Part shown: one piece after another, positions 1 through 6,498 of the stretch
Layout of the letters: every line of letters starts with the position of its first letter
Numbering within the stretch: position 1 is the stretch's first letter
Origin: Segetibacter sp.
GTDB taxonomy: Bacteria; Bacteroidota; Bacteroidia; Chitinophagales; Chitinophagaceae
Assembly: GCA_030146445.1 (NCBI GenBank)
Contig: JASLBT010000126.1
Coordinates: 1-12,777 of the forward strand
Direction of reading: 5' to 3'
Length of the DNA stretch: 12,777 nucleotides
Made by a program: the position numbers and the translations under genes
The notes under the pieces: generated by a model
What the model was told of the DNA's origin: nothing
Seen by the model: the letters and a program-made list of their open reading frames with translations, nothing else
The model's database searches: none

Positions 1-546
1 AGAACGGTTGTAGTTACGGTCGTTGAACGAACGGTTATAATTCCTGTTGTGGTAACTACGCGGATCATTGAAGCGGTCGCTTCGATAGTTGCCGTTATAA
101 TCATTTGATCGCCTGCTTTCGAGCCATCTGCTGTGTTCAGGATGGTTTTCGATAACATAATACCGGGGATCGCGGCTGCTATAGATAATGGTTTGAGATT
201 GTCCCCTGAAGTTGCCGTACCTGCTACGATAGTAATCATTCCGGCGAAAAGGGTATGGATCATTTATGACCACCTTGTAGGAGCGGAACAAATCGAAGTT
301 GCTGTACCGGCGGGGGAGCGCATTAGCAGACACCCACCTGCGACCGTCGAAATAAATAAATTGCTCCCCGGGAACGTTGTAATATAGGTCTGCTTCCGGA
401 AAATAATAGTAGTCGACATAATCGTAACCCACGGGCCCCCAAACAGGCTGGTTGCCGATATTTACACGGAGACTAACCTGGGCACGGGCTTCTTTGTACA
501 TTACTGCGGATAGCAGAATGGCGGATAAAAGAATTATTTTCTTCAT
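1..546 (-). CDS. Exported Asn/Arg/Tyr-rich protein of unknown function (3' end cut by the window edge)
   Basis: The frame opens at an ATG on the minus strand at 546 and stays open for 182 codons to position 1, so the C-terminus lies outside the window. Residues 1-22 form a signal peptide (KK, then a hydrophobic stretch IILLSAILLSAV, and a likely signal peptidase I cut after ARA, before Gln23). The mature part starts with a Tyr/Asp-rich segment (about 37-58, GYDYVDYYYFPEADLYY) and a short FIYFDGRRWVSANALP segment at 63-78, a pattern common in small exported Bacteroidota proteins. From about residue 145 it becomes low-complexity, with N-R-N-Y, N-R-S-F-N-D-R and N-Y-N-R-S units. A purine-rich AAAGGA lies just upstream of the ATG and supports this start. 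I recognise no enzymatic motif. It is probably periplasmic or surface-exposed; function unknown. Confidence 0.75.
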   Translation of the reverse strand, partial: MKKIILLSAILLSAVMYKEARAQVSLRVNIGNQPVWGPVGYDYVDYYYFPEADLYYNVPGEQFIYFDGRRWVSANALPRRYSNFDLFRSYKVVINDPYPFRRNDYYRSRYGNFRGQSQTIIYSSRDPRYYVIENHPEHSRWLESRRSNDYNGNYRSDRFNDPRSYHNRNYNRSFNDRNYNRS

Positions 547-561
547 GTTTTCCTTTAGCCA

Positions 562-836
562 TCAATAAGCGAAACAAGTGCCGGATTTCGGTGTTTTCGT
601 TAGGGAAATGTGAACTTGAAGAAAGCTATCGGTCAACATGCTTCCGTTGCCGGCGATGTAAAAAGAAGGAGCCGGATTGCTGTTTGCCGCAGTGATTGCG
701 GCGCTGGTATCGGCGAAATGAAAATATGCCGTACAAGTGAGTGACACCCGTCCGACTGCGCAGCGGGCGGGCAACGATGTCGCCATGAAAACGAAATGCC
801 GGCTCCCAAAAAACAAACGGTAAAGCTGGTTACCAT
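562..836 (-). pseudogene. Possible frame-disrupted small exported protein (doubtful)
   Basis: Two minus-strand frames overlap here. One begins with ATG at 836, three bases after the rocD stop, and starts like a signal peptide (MVTSFTVCFLGAGISFS), but soon becomes Arg/His/Pro-rich and ends at 633. The other, open from 816 to 562, has in its second half a sequence that looks like a small beta-rich domain (TCTAYFHFADTSAAITAANS, then FYIAGNG and LQVHISLTKTPKSGT). A single frameshift near 770-790 would join a signal peptide to this domain. The general pattern recalls small Bacteroidota lipoproteins of the DUF6252 type, but this is only an impression. It may equally be non-coding. Confidence 0.25.
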
Positions 837-839
837 AAT

Positions 840-2072
840 TTACCTGAGTACCTCAAGCGAACGTTTTATGAGATCGAGCCCTTCGAGAAGTTGCTCACGG
901 TTGATGATCAGCGGCGGCGCAAAACGAATCTTGTTACCATGGGTTGGTTTTGCGAGCAAGCCCATTTTTTTGAGCTTCATGCACAAGTCCCAGGCAGCGT
1001 TTCCATTTGGATGTTCGATTACGATGGCATTCAACAGTCCCTTGCCGCGTATTTCCCGAATGAATGGCGACCCCATGGACTGCAGATGATGCCGGAACAG
1101 CGAACCCATTTCCATGGCGTTGGCCGCGAGGTCCTCGTCTTTCAGCACCTGGAGGGCTGCCATTGCTACGCTGCAGGCCAGCGGATTGCCGCCATAGGTT
1201 GAACCATGTTCGCCCGGTTTGATGTTCATCATAACCTCGTCGTCGGCAAGTACCGCCGAGACCGGGAACACACCGCCGCTGAGTGCCTTACCCAGGATGA
1301 GGATATCGGGGCGTACACTTTCGTAATCGCACGCCAGCATTTTTCCTGTTCTGCAAAGCCCTGTTTGTATTTCGTCGGCGATAAATAGCACATTGTGTTC
1401 GCTGCACAGCCGGCGGACACCTGCCAGGTAGCCATCTGATGGAACTACCACGCCAGCTTCACCTTGTATAGGCTCGACCATAAACGCCGCTACGTGCTGA
1501 TCTTGAAAAGCTTGTTCCAATGCCTGCAGATCATTGTAGGGAACGAGGTCGAAGCCAGGCATGTACGGTCCAAAACCCTTATAGCTGGAGGGATCGGTAG
1601 AGGAGGAGATGGCAGCTAGCGTTCGCCCCCAAAAATTATTTTCAGCAAAGATCACCCGCGCCTGGTTCTCAGGAATACCTTTGCTTACGTATCCCCAGCG
1701 CCGTGCCAGTTTAACCGCTGTTTCGCCGCCTTCAACACCGGTATTCATCGCCAGCACTTTGTCGAAGCCAAAATAGGCTGTAATGTAGCGGGCAAATTCG
1801 CCGAGAAGGTTGTTGTAAAAAGCTCTTGAGGTGAGGGTCAGTTTTTTTGCCTGCGTAGTTAGTGCATTGATTATTGCAGGGTGGCAATGCCCCTGGTTAA
1901 GGGCGGAATAACCGCTGAGAAAGTCGAAGTACCTTTTTCCTTCAACATCCCACATATAAATTCCTTCGCCGCGCTCGAGCACCACGGGAAGAGGGTGATA
2001 ATTGTGGGCATTAAATTTTTCTTCCAGGGTCATGTAGTACCCTGGATCTGCTTTTGCTTCGGTTATGCTCAT
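840..2072 (-). CDS. rocD: Ornithine aminotransferase (ornithine-oxo-acid transaminase)
   Basis: This is a class-III, PLP-dependent aminotransferase of 410 residues, the usual length for the family. It transfers the delta-amino group of ornithine to 2-oxoglutarate, giving glutamate-5-semialdehyde and glutamate, and links arginine/ornithine catabolism to proline and glutamate in the cytosol. Visible landmarks are the substrate-side segment FLSGYSALNQGHCHP (51-65), the cofactor-phosphate loop MNTGVEGGETAVK (109-121), the family-typical NNFWGRT (145-151), the Asp of IADEIQTGL (D233, contacts the pyridine nitrogen), the Schiff-base lysine in LGKALSGG (K262) and the HGSTYGGNPLA motif that supplies a phosphate contact from the other subunit. 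The NFWGRT and TGVEGGE signatures favour RocD over the related acetylornithine or GABA transaminases. The ATG at 2072 gives the normal N-terminus; there is no strong Shine-Dalgarno sequence, as is common in Bacteroidota. No arginase or proline gene is beside it, so it is probably expressed alone. Confidence 0.95.
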   Translation of the reverse strand: MSITEAKADPGYYMTLEEKFNAHNYHPLPVVLERGEGIYMWDVEGKRYFDFLSGYSALNQGHCHPAIINALTTQAKKLTLTSRAFYNNLLGEFARYITAYFGFDKVLAMNTGVEGGETAVKLARRWGYVSKGIPENQARVIFAENNFWGRTLAAISSSTDPSSYKGFGPYMPGFDLVPYNDLQALEQAFQDQHVAAFMVEPIQGEAGVVVPSDGYLAGVRRLCSEHNVLFIADEIQTGLCRTGKMLACDYESVRPDILILGKALSGGVFPVSAVLADDEVMMNIKPGEHGSTYGGNPLACSVAMAALQVLKDEDLAANAMEMGSLFRHHLQSMGSPFIREIRGKGLLNAIVIEHPNGNAAWDLCMKLKKMGLLAKPTHGNKIRFAPPLIINREQLLEGLDLIKRSLEVLR

Positions 2073-2474
2073 AGAAAGGGTTGAGAAGGGAAAATATGGT
2101 TACAGAAGGGTGTACCTGAAAGAGGGATGGTCGAGATAATCTAAATTAAGCTGAAGAAAAGCCATAAGAGCGTGCAAGATAAGGCATTAATGGCTTCGTC
2201 TCTAACGCTTAGCGTCAGCAGATAAGTTGTTGGTGGTAAACGCAAATGCCTTCTTTGTTGTACAGTTCTGATCGTACCCTGTTTATACGAACCGCTGAGA
2301 TGCGGGTAGCGGGTTTGAAAGCAAATGTTTTGGTGATTTGTACCTGGATGGTGAAGAATATTGATAAGAATAGTAATTACAGGTGAATGGATTTAAAAAC
2401 TTCAGTAAAAAACTGTTTTTCTTTTTGATTGTTCGGTAGATTTTCCGACCTTCGCCGTCCGAAAATTTATCATC
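2073..2474. other. Gene-free spacer between divergent rocD and rpmB
   Basis: This 400-bp AT-rich spacer must hold the promoters for rocD (leftward) and the ribosomal protein genes (rightward). I see no convincing gene: the only frame of any length, on the minus strand over 2283-2534, runs into rpmB and has a Lys/Ser/Tyr-rich non-protein-like composition. It contains a near-perfect short palindrome, ACGCT-T-AGCGT, at 2205-2215, and a 15-mer at 2176-2190 that recurs inverted at 6329-6343. A TAATTTAG box on the minus strand at 2141-2148 resembles a -7 element for rocD, but no -33 box lies at the right distance. Confidence 0.6.
2424..2456 (+). promoter_or_regulatory. Possible Bacteroidota-type promoter of rpmB-rpmG-DUF4295
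   Basis: A TTTG at 2424-2427 is followed, after 19 nt, by GACCTTCG at 2447-2454, a degenerate version of the Bacteroidota -7 element TAnnTTTG. The following bases (CCGTCCGAAAA) resemble the start regions often seen in front of ribosomal genes in this phylum. An alternative -7 box, TAGATTTT at 2437-2444, is a better sequence match but lacks a well-placed -33 box. Transcription would start around 2459-2462, about 15 nt before the rpmB ATG. Confidence 0.35.
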
Positions 2475-2711
2475 ATGTCGAGAGTATGTCAGGTTACAGG
2501 TAAAAAGCCAATTACGGGTCATAAGGTATCTCACTCGAATATCAAGACCAAACGTCGGTTTTTACCAAATTTGCAAACCAAGCGTTTCTTTTTGGTTGAG
2601 GAAGATCGTTGGATTACGCTTAAAGTCTCTACAGAGGCGATCCGCACCATCAATAAAAATGGGCTCTCTTCTGTAGTAAAAGAACTTAGAGCCAACGGAT
2701 CTAAAATCTAA
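2475..2711 (+). CDS. rpmB: 50S ribosomal protein L28
   Basis: The 78-residue product is a basic ribosomal protein of the bL28 family, a component of the large ribosomal subunit. It starts with the diagnostic M-S-R-V-C-Q-V-T-G-K-K-P segment, followed by GHKVSHSNIKTKRRFLPNLQ (15-34), the hallmark L28 block, and a C-terminal WITLKVSTEAIRTI (46-59) with K-N-G-L in the tail. Length and sequence match Bacteroidota L28 proteins over the full length, so the ATG start is secure. It leads a tight cluster: rpmG follows after 24 nt and the DUF4295 gene 56 nt after that, ending at an intrinsic terminator. The three are probably one transcript. Confidence 0.97.
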   Translation: MSRVCQVTGKKPITGHKVSHSNIKTKRRFLPNLQTKRFFLVEEDRWITLKVSTEAIRTINKNGLSSVVKELRANGSKI

Positions 2712-2735
2712 CAATCGTTTTTAAATAATTATACA

Positions 2736-2918
2736 ATGGCAAAGAAAGGTAACAGGGTTCAGGTGATTATGGAGTGTACAGAGCATAAAGCCAGCGGAAT
2801 GCCAGGTACAAGCCGTTACATTACTAAGAAAAATAAGAAAAATACCCCTGAGCGTCTGGAGTTAAAGAAGTTTAACCCCATCCTGAAGAAAGTAACCGTT
2901 CACAAAGAAATCAAATAG
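2736..2918 (+). CDS. rpmG: 50S ribosomal protein L33, zinc-free (C-minus) form
   Basis: The 60-residue product is bL33, a small basic protein of the large ribosomal subunit near the E site. Recognisable family segments are MAKKGNRVQVIMECTEHK at the N-terminus, the SRYITKKNKKNTPERLELKKF core (26-46) and NPILKKVTVHKEIK at the end. Zinc-binding L33 proteins carry two CxxC pairs. Here only one cysteine remains (Cys14), and the usual Y-C-P near the end of the core is F-N-P, so it cannot form the four-cysteine zinc site. It sits between rpmB and the DUF4295 gene in the order usual for Bacteroidota. Confidence 0.96.
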   Translation: MAKKGNRVQVIMECTEHKASGMPGTSRYITKKNKKNTPERLELKKFNPILKKVTVHKEIK

Positions 2919-2974
2919 GGTTCCCGTATTTAAAAGGTTTCTACAAGGTTTATCATCCTATCAAGTAATATATC

Positions 2975-3148
2975 ATGGCAAAAGCAGCGAAAACCGCGAT
3001 TAAAACAAAGGACCAGAAAGCAGCAGCTGAAGCGAAGAACTGGAGCAAAGTAATTAAAGCTGTTCGCAGTCCCAAGACCGGTGCATACACGTTTAAAGAA
3101 GCGATTGTGCACAAGGATAAAGTAAAAGACTTTTTATCAGCTAAATAA
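2975..3148 (+). CDS. DUF4295 family small basic protein
   Basis: An ATG at 2975 opens a 57-codon frame ending with TAA at 3146-3148. The product begins MAKAAKTAIKTKDQKAAAEA and continues with a Lys-rich core containing W23 and the segment VIKAVRSPKTGAYTFKE. This matches the DUF4295 family, which is restricted to Bacteroidota and almost always lies directly downstream of rpmG and upstream of ftsY. The family's function is not established. Its strongly basic, Ala/Lys-rich composition and its place in a ribosomal operon suggest a ribosome-associated role (inference). Confidence 0.93.
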   Translation: MAKAAKTAIKTKDQKAAAEAKNWSKVIKAVRSPKTGAYTFKEAIVHKDKVKDFLSAK

Positions 3149-3169
3149 TTTTACGCTGAGACCTATGTT

Positions 3170-3200
3170 AAAGCTGTCCGTTTTTAGCGGATGGCTTTTT
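3170..3200 (+). terminator. Rho-independent terminator after the ribosomal gene cluster
   Basis: An 11-bp stem pairs 3170-3180 (AAAGCTGTCCG) with 3188-3198 (CGGATGGCTTT), including two G-U wobbles, around a 7-nt loop (TTTTTAG). The 3' arm merges with a run of five T at 3196-3200. It lies 21 nt past the DUF4295 stop and separates the ribosomal cluster from ftsY. Some read-through into ftsY is likely, given the short distance and the conserved gene order. Confidence 0.8.
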
Positions 3201-3248
3201 GTATTTTACACCGGCGGTTAACTCAATTTAAAATCAAACAAACAGACC

Positions 3249-4214
3249 ATGAGTTTTTTCGGAAAGTTATTTGGGAAAAAAGAAAAGGAAAGCCTTGACC
3301 AGGGATTACAAAAGACGAAAGAAAACTTTCTTACGAAGATCACTAAAGCCATTGCCGGTAAAAGCACGGTAGATGAAGAAGTGCTCGACAGCCTTGAGGA
3401 GGCGCTCGTTGGTGCGGATGTTGGTATTGAGACCACCGTTGAGATCATTAAGAGAATTGAAGACCGCGTTAGCCGCGATAAATACGTAAGCACAGGTGAC
3501 CTGAACCGGCTTTTGCAGGAAGAAATTCGCGAGGTGCTTGTGGATGCTCCTGAGCAGAGTTACAAAGACTTTTCGACCCCTACAGGAAAGAAACCCTATG
3601 TAATACTTGTTGTGGGTGTAAACGGTGTGGGCAAAACGACTACGATTGGTAAGTTGGCTTATAATTTCAGCAAAGCCGGGAAGTCGGTACTACTTGGAGC
3701 GGCCGACACCTTCCGGGCAGCCGCTGTTGATCAATTGACGATCTGGAGTGAGCGAACAGGTGTTCCGATTGTTAAGCAGCCAATGGGAAGTGACCCGGGA
3801 GCTGTAGCTTTTGATACGGTACAGAGTAGCCTGTCAAGGGGCTCCGATGTGGTAATTATCGACACCGCCGGGCGGCTCCATAACAAGGCGTACCTGATGG
3901 ACGAACTTGGAAAGATTAAACGTGTAATTCAGAAAGGCATTCCTGATGCGCCCCATGAAGTATTGCTTGTGCTCGATGGATCAACAGGTCAGAATGCACT
4001 GGAACAAGCTAAGCAGTTTACGGCTGCCACCAACGTTACTGCTTTGGCTATCACGAAGCTCGATGGTACAGCGAAGGGTGGGGTTGTGCTTGCAATTGCA
4101 CACCAGTTTAAGATACCGGTGAAATTTATTGGCGTTGGCGAAAAGATGGAAGATTTATTGATATTTGATAAACATGAATTTGTGGACACGCTCTTTAGTT
4201 TAGGTGATGAATAA
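3249..4214 (+). CDS. ftsY: Signal recognition particle receptor FtsY
   Basis: FtsY is the SRP-receptor GTPase that docks ribosome-nascent-chain/SRP complexes at the inner membrane for co-translational insertion. The 321-residue product has a short basic, amphipathic N-terminus (MSFFGKLFGKKEKE) for lipid contact, an N-domain helical bundle (about 20-105) and the NG GTPase domain. The G1 P-loop is GVNGVGKTT (123-131), followed by the SRP-GTPase insertion motif DTFRAAAVDQL (153-163), G3 DTAGRLHNK (205-213), G4 TKLDGTAKGG (269-278) and the closing GVGEKMEDLLIFD (295-307). There is no acidic A domain as in E. coli FtsY, which is usual for Bacteroidota. GVGEKxEDL and the full-length match to FtsY, without an M domain, separate it from Ffh. 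The next gene starts 29 nt downstream, so they are probably co-transcribed. Confidence 0.97.
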   Translation: MSFFGKLFGKKEKESLDQGLQKTKENFLTKITKAIAGKSTVDEEVLDSLEEALVGADVGIETTVEIIKRIEDRVSRDKYVSTGDLNRLLQEEIREVLVDAPEQSYKDFSTPTGKKPYVILVVGVNGVGKTTTIGKLAYNFSKAGKSVLLGAADTFRAAAVDQLTIWSERTGVPIVKQPMGSDPGAVAFDTVQSSLSRGSDVVIIDTAGRLHNKAYLMDELGKIKRVIQKGIPDAPHEVLLVLDGSTGQNALEQAKQFTAATNVTALAITKLDGTAKGGVVLAIAHQFKIPVKFIGVGEKMEDLLIFDKHEFVDTLFSLGDE

Positions 4215-4243
4215 AAAGGCCGTATCAACCCTATTTTGATCGT

Positions 4244-5413
4244 ATGGACATTCTTTTATTTGATACTTCAGTTCGTAATCAACTGATGCCACTAACGCTT
4301 ACCAGGGCCCTTTCAGCTATCAGGATGGGCATATTTACCGGCATTGAGCGATGGAGGTTGATTTCCGGTATGCGAGTGCAGGTATTAACAGACAGTTACC
4401 TCATGGATCTTTATGATCCACTGGAGCTGCAGGATTTCCTGATGGTTGATAGCAGTGTGCTTGTAACGGAAGCATTGGTGGAATCGCTATTGAACCTAAG
4501 AACGGGAGAGGGTCTGTTCGACGTTAATGGGTTGATTGGCGGTAGAGTGTTGCCGCGAGGGTACCCTGAATATGGTGATGATTTTGACCTGCTGTTTTCG
4601 CAAAAACGTTCTATAGAAAAGGTAAAGAGGTTAGATCTTCCATGTCATATTTTTCAATGGAACAACGAGGTGCTGGAGTTCGATTTTAAGCTGGTGTCGA
4701 AGGGCCGAGCTTCCGCCGGGGATTATCATTCGGTTCAGATGTCCAATCCATCTAATATCTTTATCGAGGAGGAGGCAAACCTGGCTTACTGTATTCTCAA
4801 CGCCTCGCATGGACCCATCTACGTAGGGAAAGGGGCGACAATAATGGAGGGCTCGCTGATACGCGGACCCTTTGCTTTGTGTGAGTCGGCGACGGTTAAA
4901 ATGGGTACAAAGGTTTATGGAGCTACAACGATCGGCCCCGGTTGTGTTGCAGGCGGAGAAATAAAGAATGCGATTATGATGGGTTATACGAATAAGGCCC
5001 ACGACGGCTACCTGGGCGACAGTGCAATAGGTGAATGGTGCAACCTTGGTGCCGGCACCAGCAACAGCAATGTAAAGAATACGGGGGGTGATGTAAAGCT
5101 CTGGAACTATCACCAACAGGCGTTTGTTTCGGCAGGCAACAAGGGAGGCTTGATAATGGGCGATTATTCCAGAACTGCCATAAACACTTCGATTAATACC
5201 GGGACGGTTGCCGGCGTATGCTGCAATATATTCGGCGAAGGGCTTACCCCGAAGGTCATTCCGAGTTTCACCTGGGGCACAAAAGAGTTGAGCCGATACG
5301 AGTTCGACAAAGCGTTAAAAGATATTTCCAATTGGAAGCAGATGAAGAATAAGGTTTTTTCTGAACACGAAATTGCTGTTTTAAAGTATGTGTTCGATAA
5401 CTACAACGATTAA
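4244..5413 (+). CDS. GlmU-like sugar nucleotidyltransferase / left-handed beta-helix acyltransferase
   Basis: The 389-residue protein fits the Bacteroidota 'alternative GlmU' family (TIGR03991-like), proposed to act as UDP-N-acetylglucosamine diphosphorylase/glucosamine-1-phosphate N-acetyltransferase in cell-envelope precursor synthesis. The N-terminal region (1-150) starts MDILLFDTSVRNQLMPLTLTR, followed by AIRMGIFTGIERW, the family's counterpart of a nucleotidyltransferase start; the classical G-x-G-T-R-M-x-P loop is missing. From about 165 to 340 it shows left-handed beta-helix hexapeptide turns: GPIYVGKGATI, GSLIRGPFALCESATVKMGT, GATTIGPGCVAGGEI, then GDSAIGEWCNLGAGTSNSN (258-276), the acceptor/CoA-type loop, and MGDYSRTAINTSINTG. 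It lies between ftsY and tpiA with gaps of 29 and 49 nt, so an operon is likely. The exact substrate is inferred from the family only. Confidence 0.85.
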   Translation: MDILLFDTSVRNQLMPLTLTRALSAIRMGIFTGIERWRLISGMRVQVLTDSYLMDLYDPLELQDFLMVDSSVLVTEALVESLLNLRTGEGLFDVNGLIGGRVLPRGYPEYGDDFDLLFSQKRSIEKVKRLDLPCHIFQWNNEVLEFDFKLVSKGRASAGDYHSVQMSNPSNIFIEEEANLAYCILNASHGPIYVGKGATIMEGSLIRGPFALCESATVKMGTKVYGATTIGPGCVAGGEIKNAIMMGYTNKAHDGYLGDSAIGEWCNLGAGTSNSNVKNTGGDVKLWNYHQQAFVSAGNKGGLIMGDYSRTAINTSINTGTVAGVCCNIFGEGLTPKVIPSFTWGTKELSRYEFDKALKDISNWKQMKNKVFSEHEIAVLKYVFDNYND

Positions 5414-5462
5414 TCTTCAACGACAGACTGGTAACAATAATCAAACTAAAACACGATAAACG

Positions 5463-6224
5463 ATGAGAAATCAGATTGCAGCAGCCAACTGGAAAATGAA
5501 CCTTAGCTACCCCGAAGCCGACAGCCTTTTTACCGACGTACTTTCGTTAACCGATCGCCTTGGAGATAAGCAGCGGGTGGTTTTCGCTGTTCCGGCGCCT
5601 TACCTGGATATGGCTGTTGGCCACATCGCCGACAAATTTCACATGTATGTGGCCGCCCAGAACTGCCACTCTAAAAAGTCCGGCGCTTTCACAGGTGAGA
5701 TTTCTGTTGAAATGCTGCAGTCACTGGAAGTCGAGTACGTGATTATTGGCCATAGTGAACGTAGAGAATACTTCAATGAGTCAAACCAGTTTCTTGCTGA
5801 GAAGATCGATATCGCGCTCGAATACGGGATCATACCTATTTTTTGCTGTGGAGAAGCCTTGCCGGTACGTGAGAGTGGAAGTCAAAACGAGTTTGTAAGC
5901 ACCCAGCTTCGTGAGTCGCTGTATCACTTGTCGGCAGAACAGATAAAGCAACTCGTTATCGCGTACGAGCCGATCTGGGCAATTGGCACTGGTAAAACGG
6001 CAACAAGCGACCAGGCGCAGGAAATGCACGCACATATAAGAAGTGAATTAGCTGGCAAATACGGCCACGAGATTGCAGACCAGATTTCAATATTGTACGG
6101 TGGAAGTGTAAAAGCTTCAAATGCCAGAGAGATCTTTCAGCAGCCTGATGTTGACGGTGGCCTGGTAGGTGGGGCATCACTTGTAGCTGAGGAATTTGCG
6201 TCGATCATAAAGGCGCTTAAATAA
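5463..6224 (+). CDS. tpiA: Triosephosphate isomerase
   Basis: This glycolytic enzyme interconverts dihydroxyacetone phosphate and glyceraldehyde 3-phosphate in the cytosol. The 253-residue product is a complete TIM barrel with all catalytic elements: NWKMN (9-13, with Lys11), the electrophilic His97 in IIGHSERRE, the general base Glu169 in AYEPIWAIGTGKTA (the mobile phosphate-gripping loop follows), and the phosphate-binding YGGSVK (212-217) and GLVGGASL (233-240). The length is typical. The ATG at 5463 is the only start that keeps the N-terminal first strand. It is the last gene of the rightward housekeeping block; a gene-poor region follows. Confidence 0.98.
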   Translation: MRNQIAAANWKMNLSYPEADSLFTDVLSLTDRLGDKQRVVFAVPAPYLDMAVGHIADKFHMYVAAQNCHSKKSGAFTGEISVEMLQSLEVEYVIIGHSERREYFNESNQFLAEKIDIALEYGIIPIFCCGEALPVRESGSQNEFVSTQLRESLYHLSAEQIKQLVIAYEPIWAIGTGKTATSDQAQEMHAHIRSELAGKYGHEIADQISILYGGSVKASNAREIFQQPDVDGGLVGGASLVAEEFASIIKALK

Positions 6225-6230
6225 TAATTC

Positions 6231-6272
6231 GGCAGCTGGTATGCTGCCTATAGATGAGTAGTCTATTTTAAT
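6231..6272 (+). terminator. Weak terminator-like hairpins after tpiA
   Basis: Six nucleotides past the tpiA stop, GGCAGC (6231-6236) pairs perfectly with GCTGCC (6243-6248) around a 6-nt loop. A second, shorter hairpin, ATAGA (6250-6254) with TCTAT (6262-6266), is followed by TTTAATCTTT. Neither has a clean T-tract right after a strong stem, so termination here is plausible but uncertain. Confidence 0.4.
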
Positions 6273-6328
6273 CTTTGATGTTCCTGCATCATGAAGCCCA
6301 TAGAGTGCTTCAACAGAATTGCAACTCG

Positions 6329-6343
6329 TTAATGCCTTATCTT
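6329..6343. repeat. 15-bp sequence repeated inverted at 2176-2190
   Basis: The 15-mer TTAATGCCTTATCTT here is the exact reverse complement of AAGATAAGGCATTAA at 2176-2190. Both copies lie in non-coding spacers (after tpiA and before rocD). The match does not extend further, and one such match in a window of this size could occur by chance. Confidence 0.35.
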
Positions 6344-6349
6344 TTCTAC

Positions 6350-6383
6350 AGCGTCTACAGCTTCAATGGAACCTGTAGATGCT
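6350..6383. other. Strong 11-bp hairpin of unknown role in the tpiA/response-regulator spacer
   Basis: AGCGTCTACAG (6350-6360) pairs with CTGTAGATGCT (6373-6383) over 11 bp with a single G-U wobble, around a 12-nt loop. It lies between the convergent tpiA and response-regulator genes, which makes a transcription end on one or both strands possible, but neither side carries a T-tract. The rest of the 6225-6498 spacer shows no gene. Confidence 0.5.
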
Positions 6384-6498
6384 AGGTTAGAAGCTTTATC
6401 TCCAAACCAATGCCCGGTCTTCTCTTCGAAACCAATCCGAATACTTAGGCTTGCAAAGTCGTACTGTAAAAACAACAACGAGCCTGTAATAATCGGGA

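Noticed and set aside
891..1202. 103-codon plus-strand frame opposite rocD
   Set aside because: It is antisense to a gene with full aminotransferase motifs.
2283..2534. 83-codon minus-strand frame upstream of rpmB
   Set aside because: It overlaps the start of rpmB, and its Ser/Tyr/Lys-rich composition reflects the AT-rich spacer.
4631..5116. 161-codon minus-strand frame opposite the GlmU-like gene
   Set aside because: It lies wholly antisense to a gene with clear family motifs, and its own sequence shows no recognisable domain.
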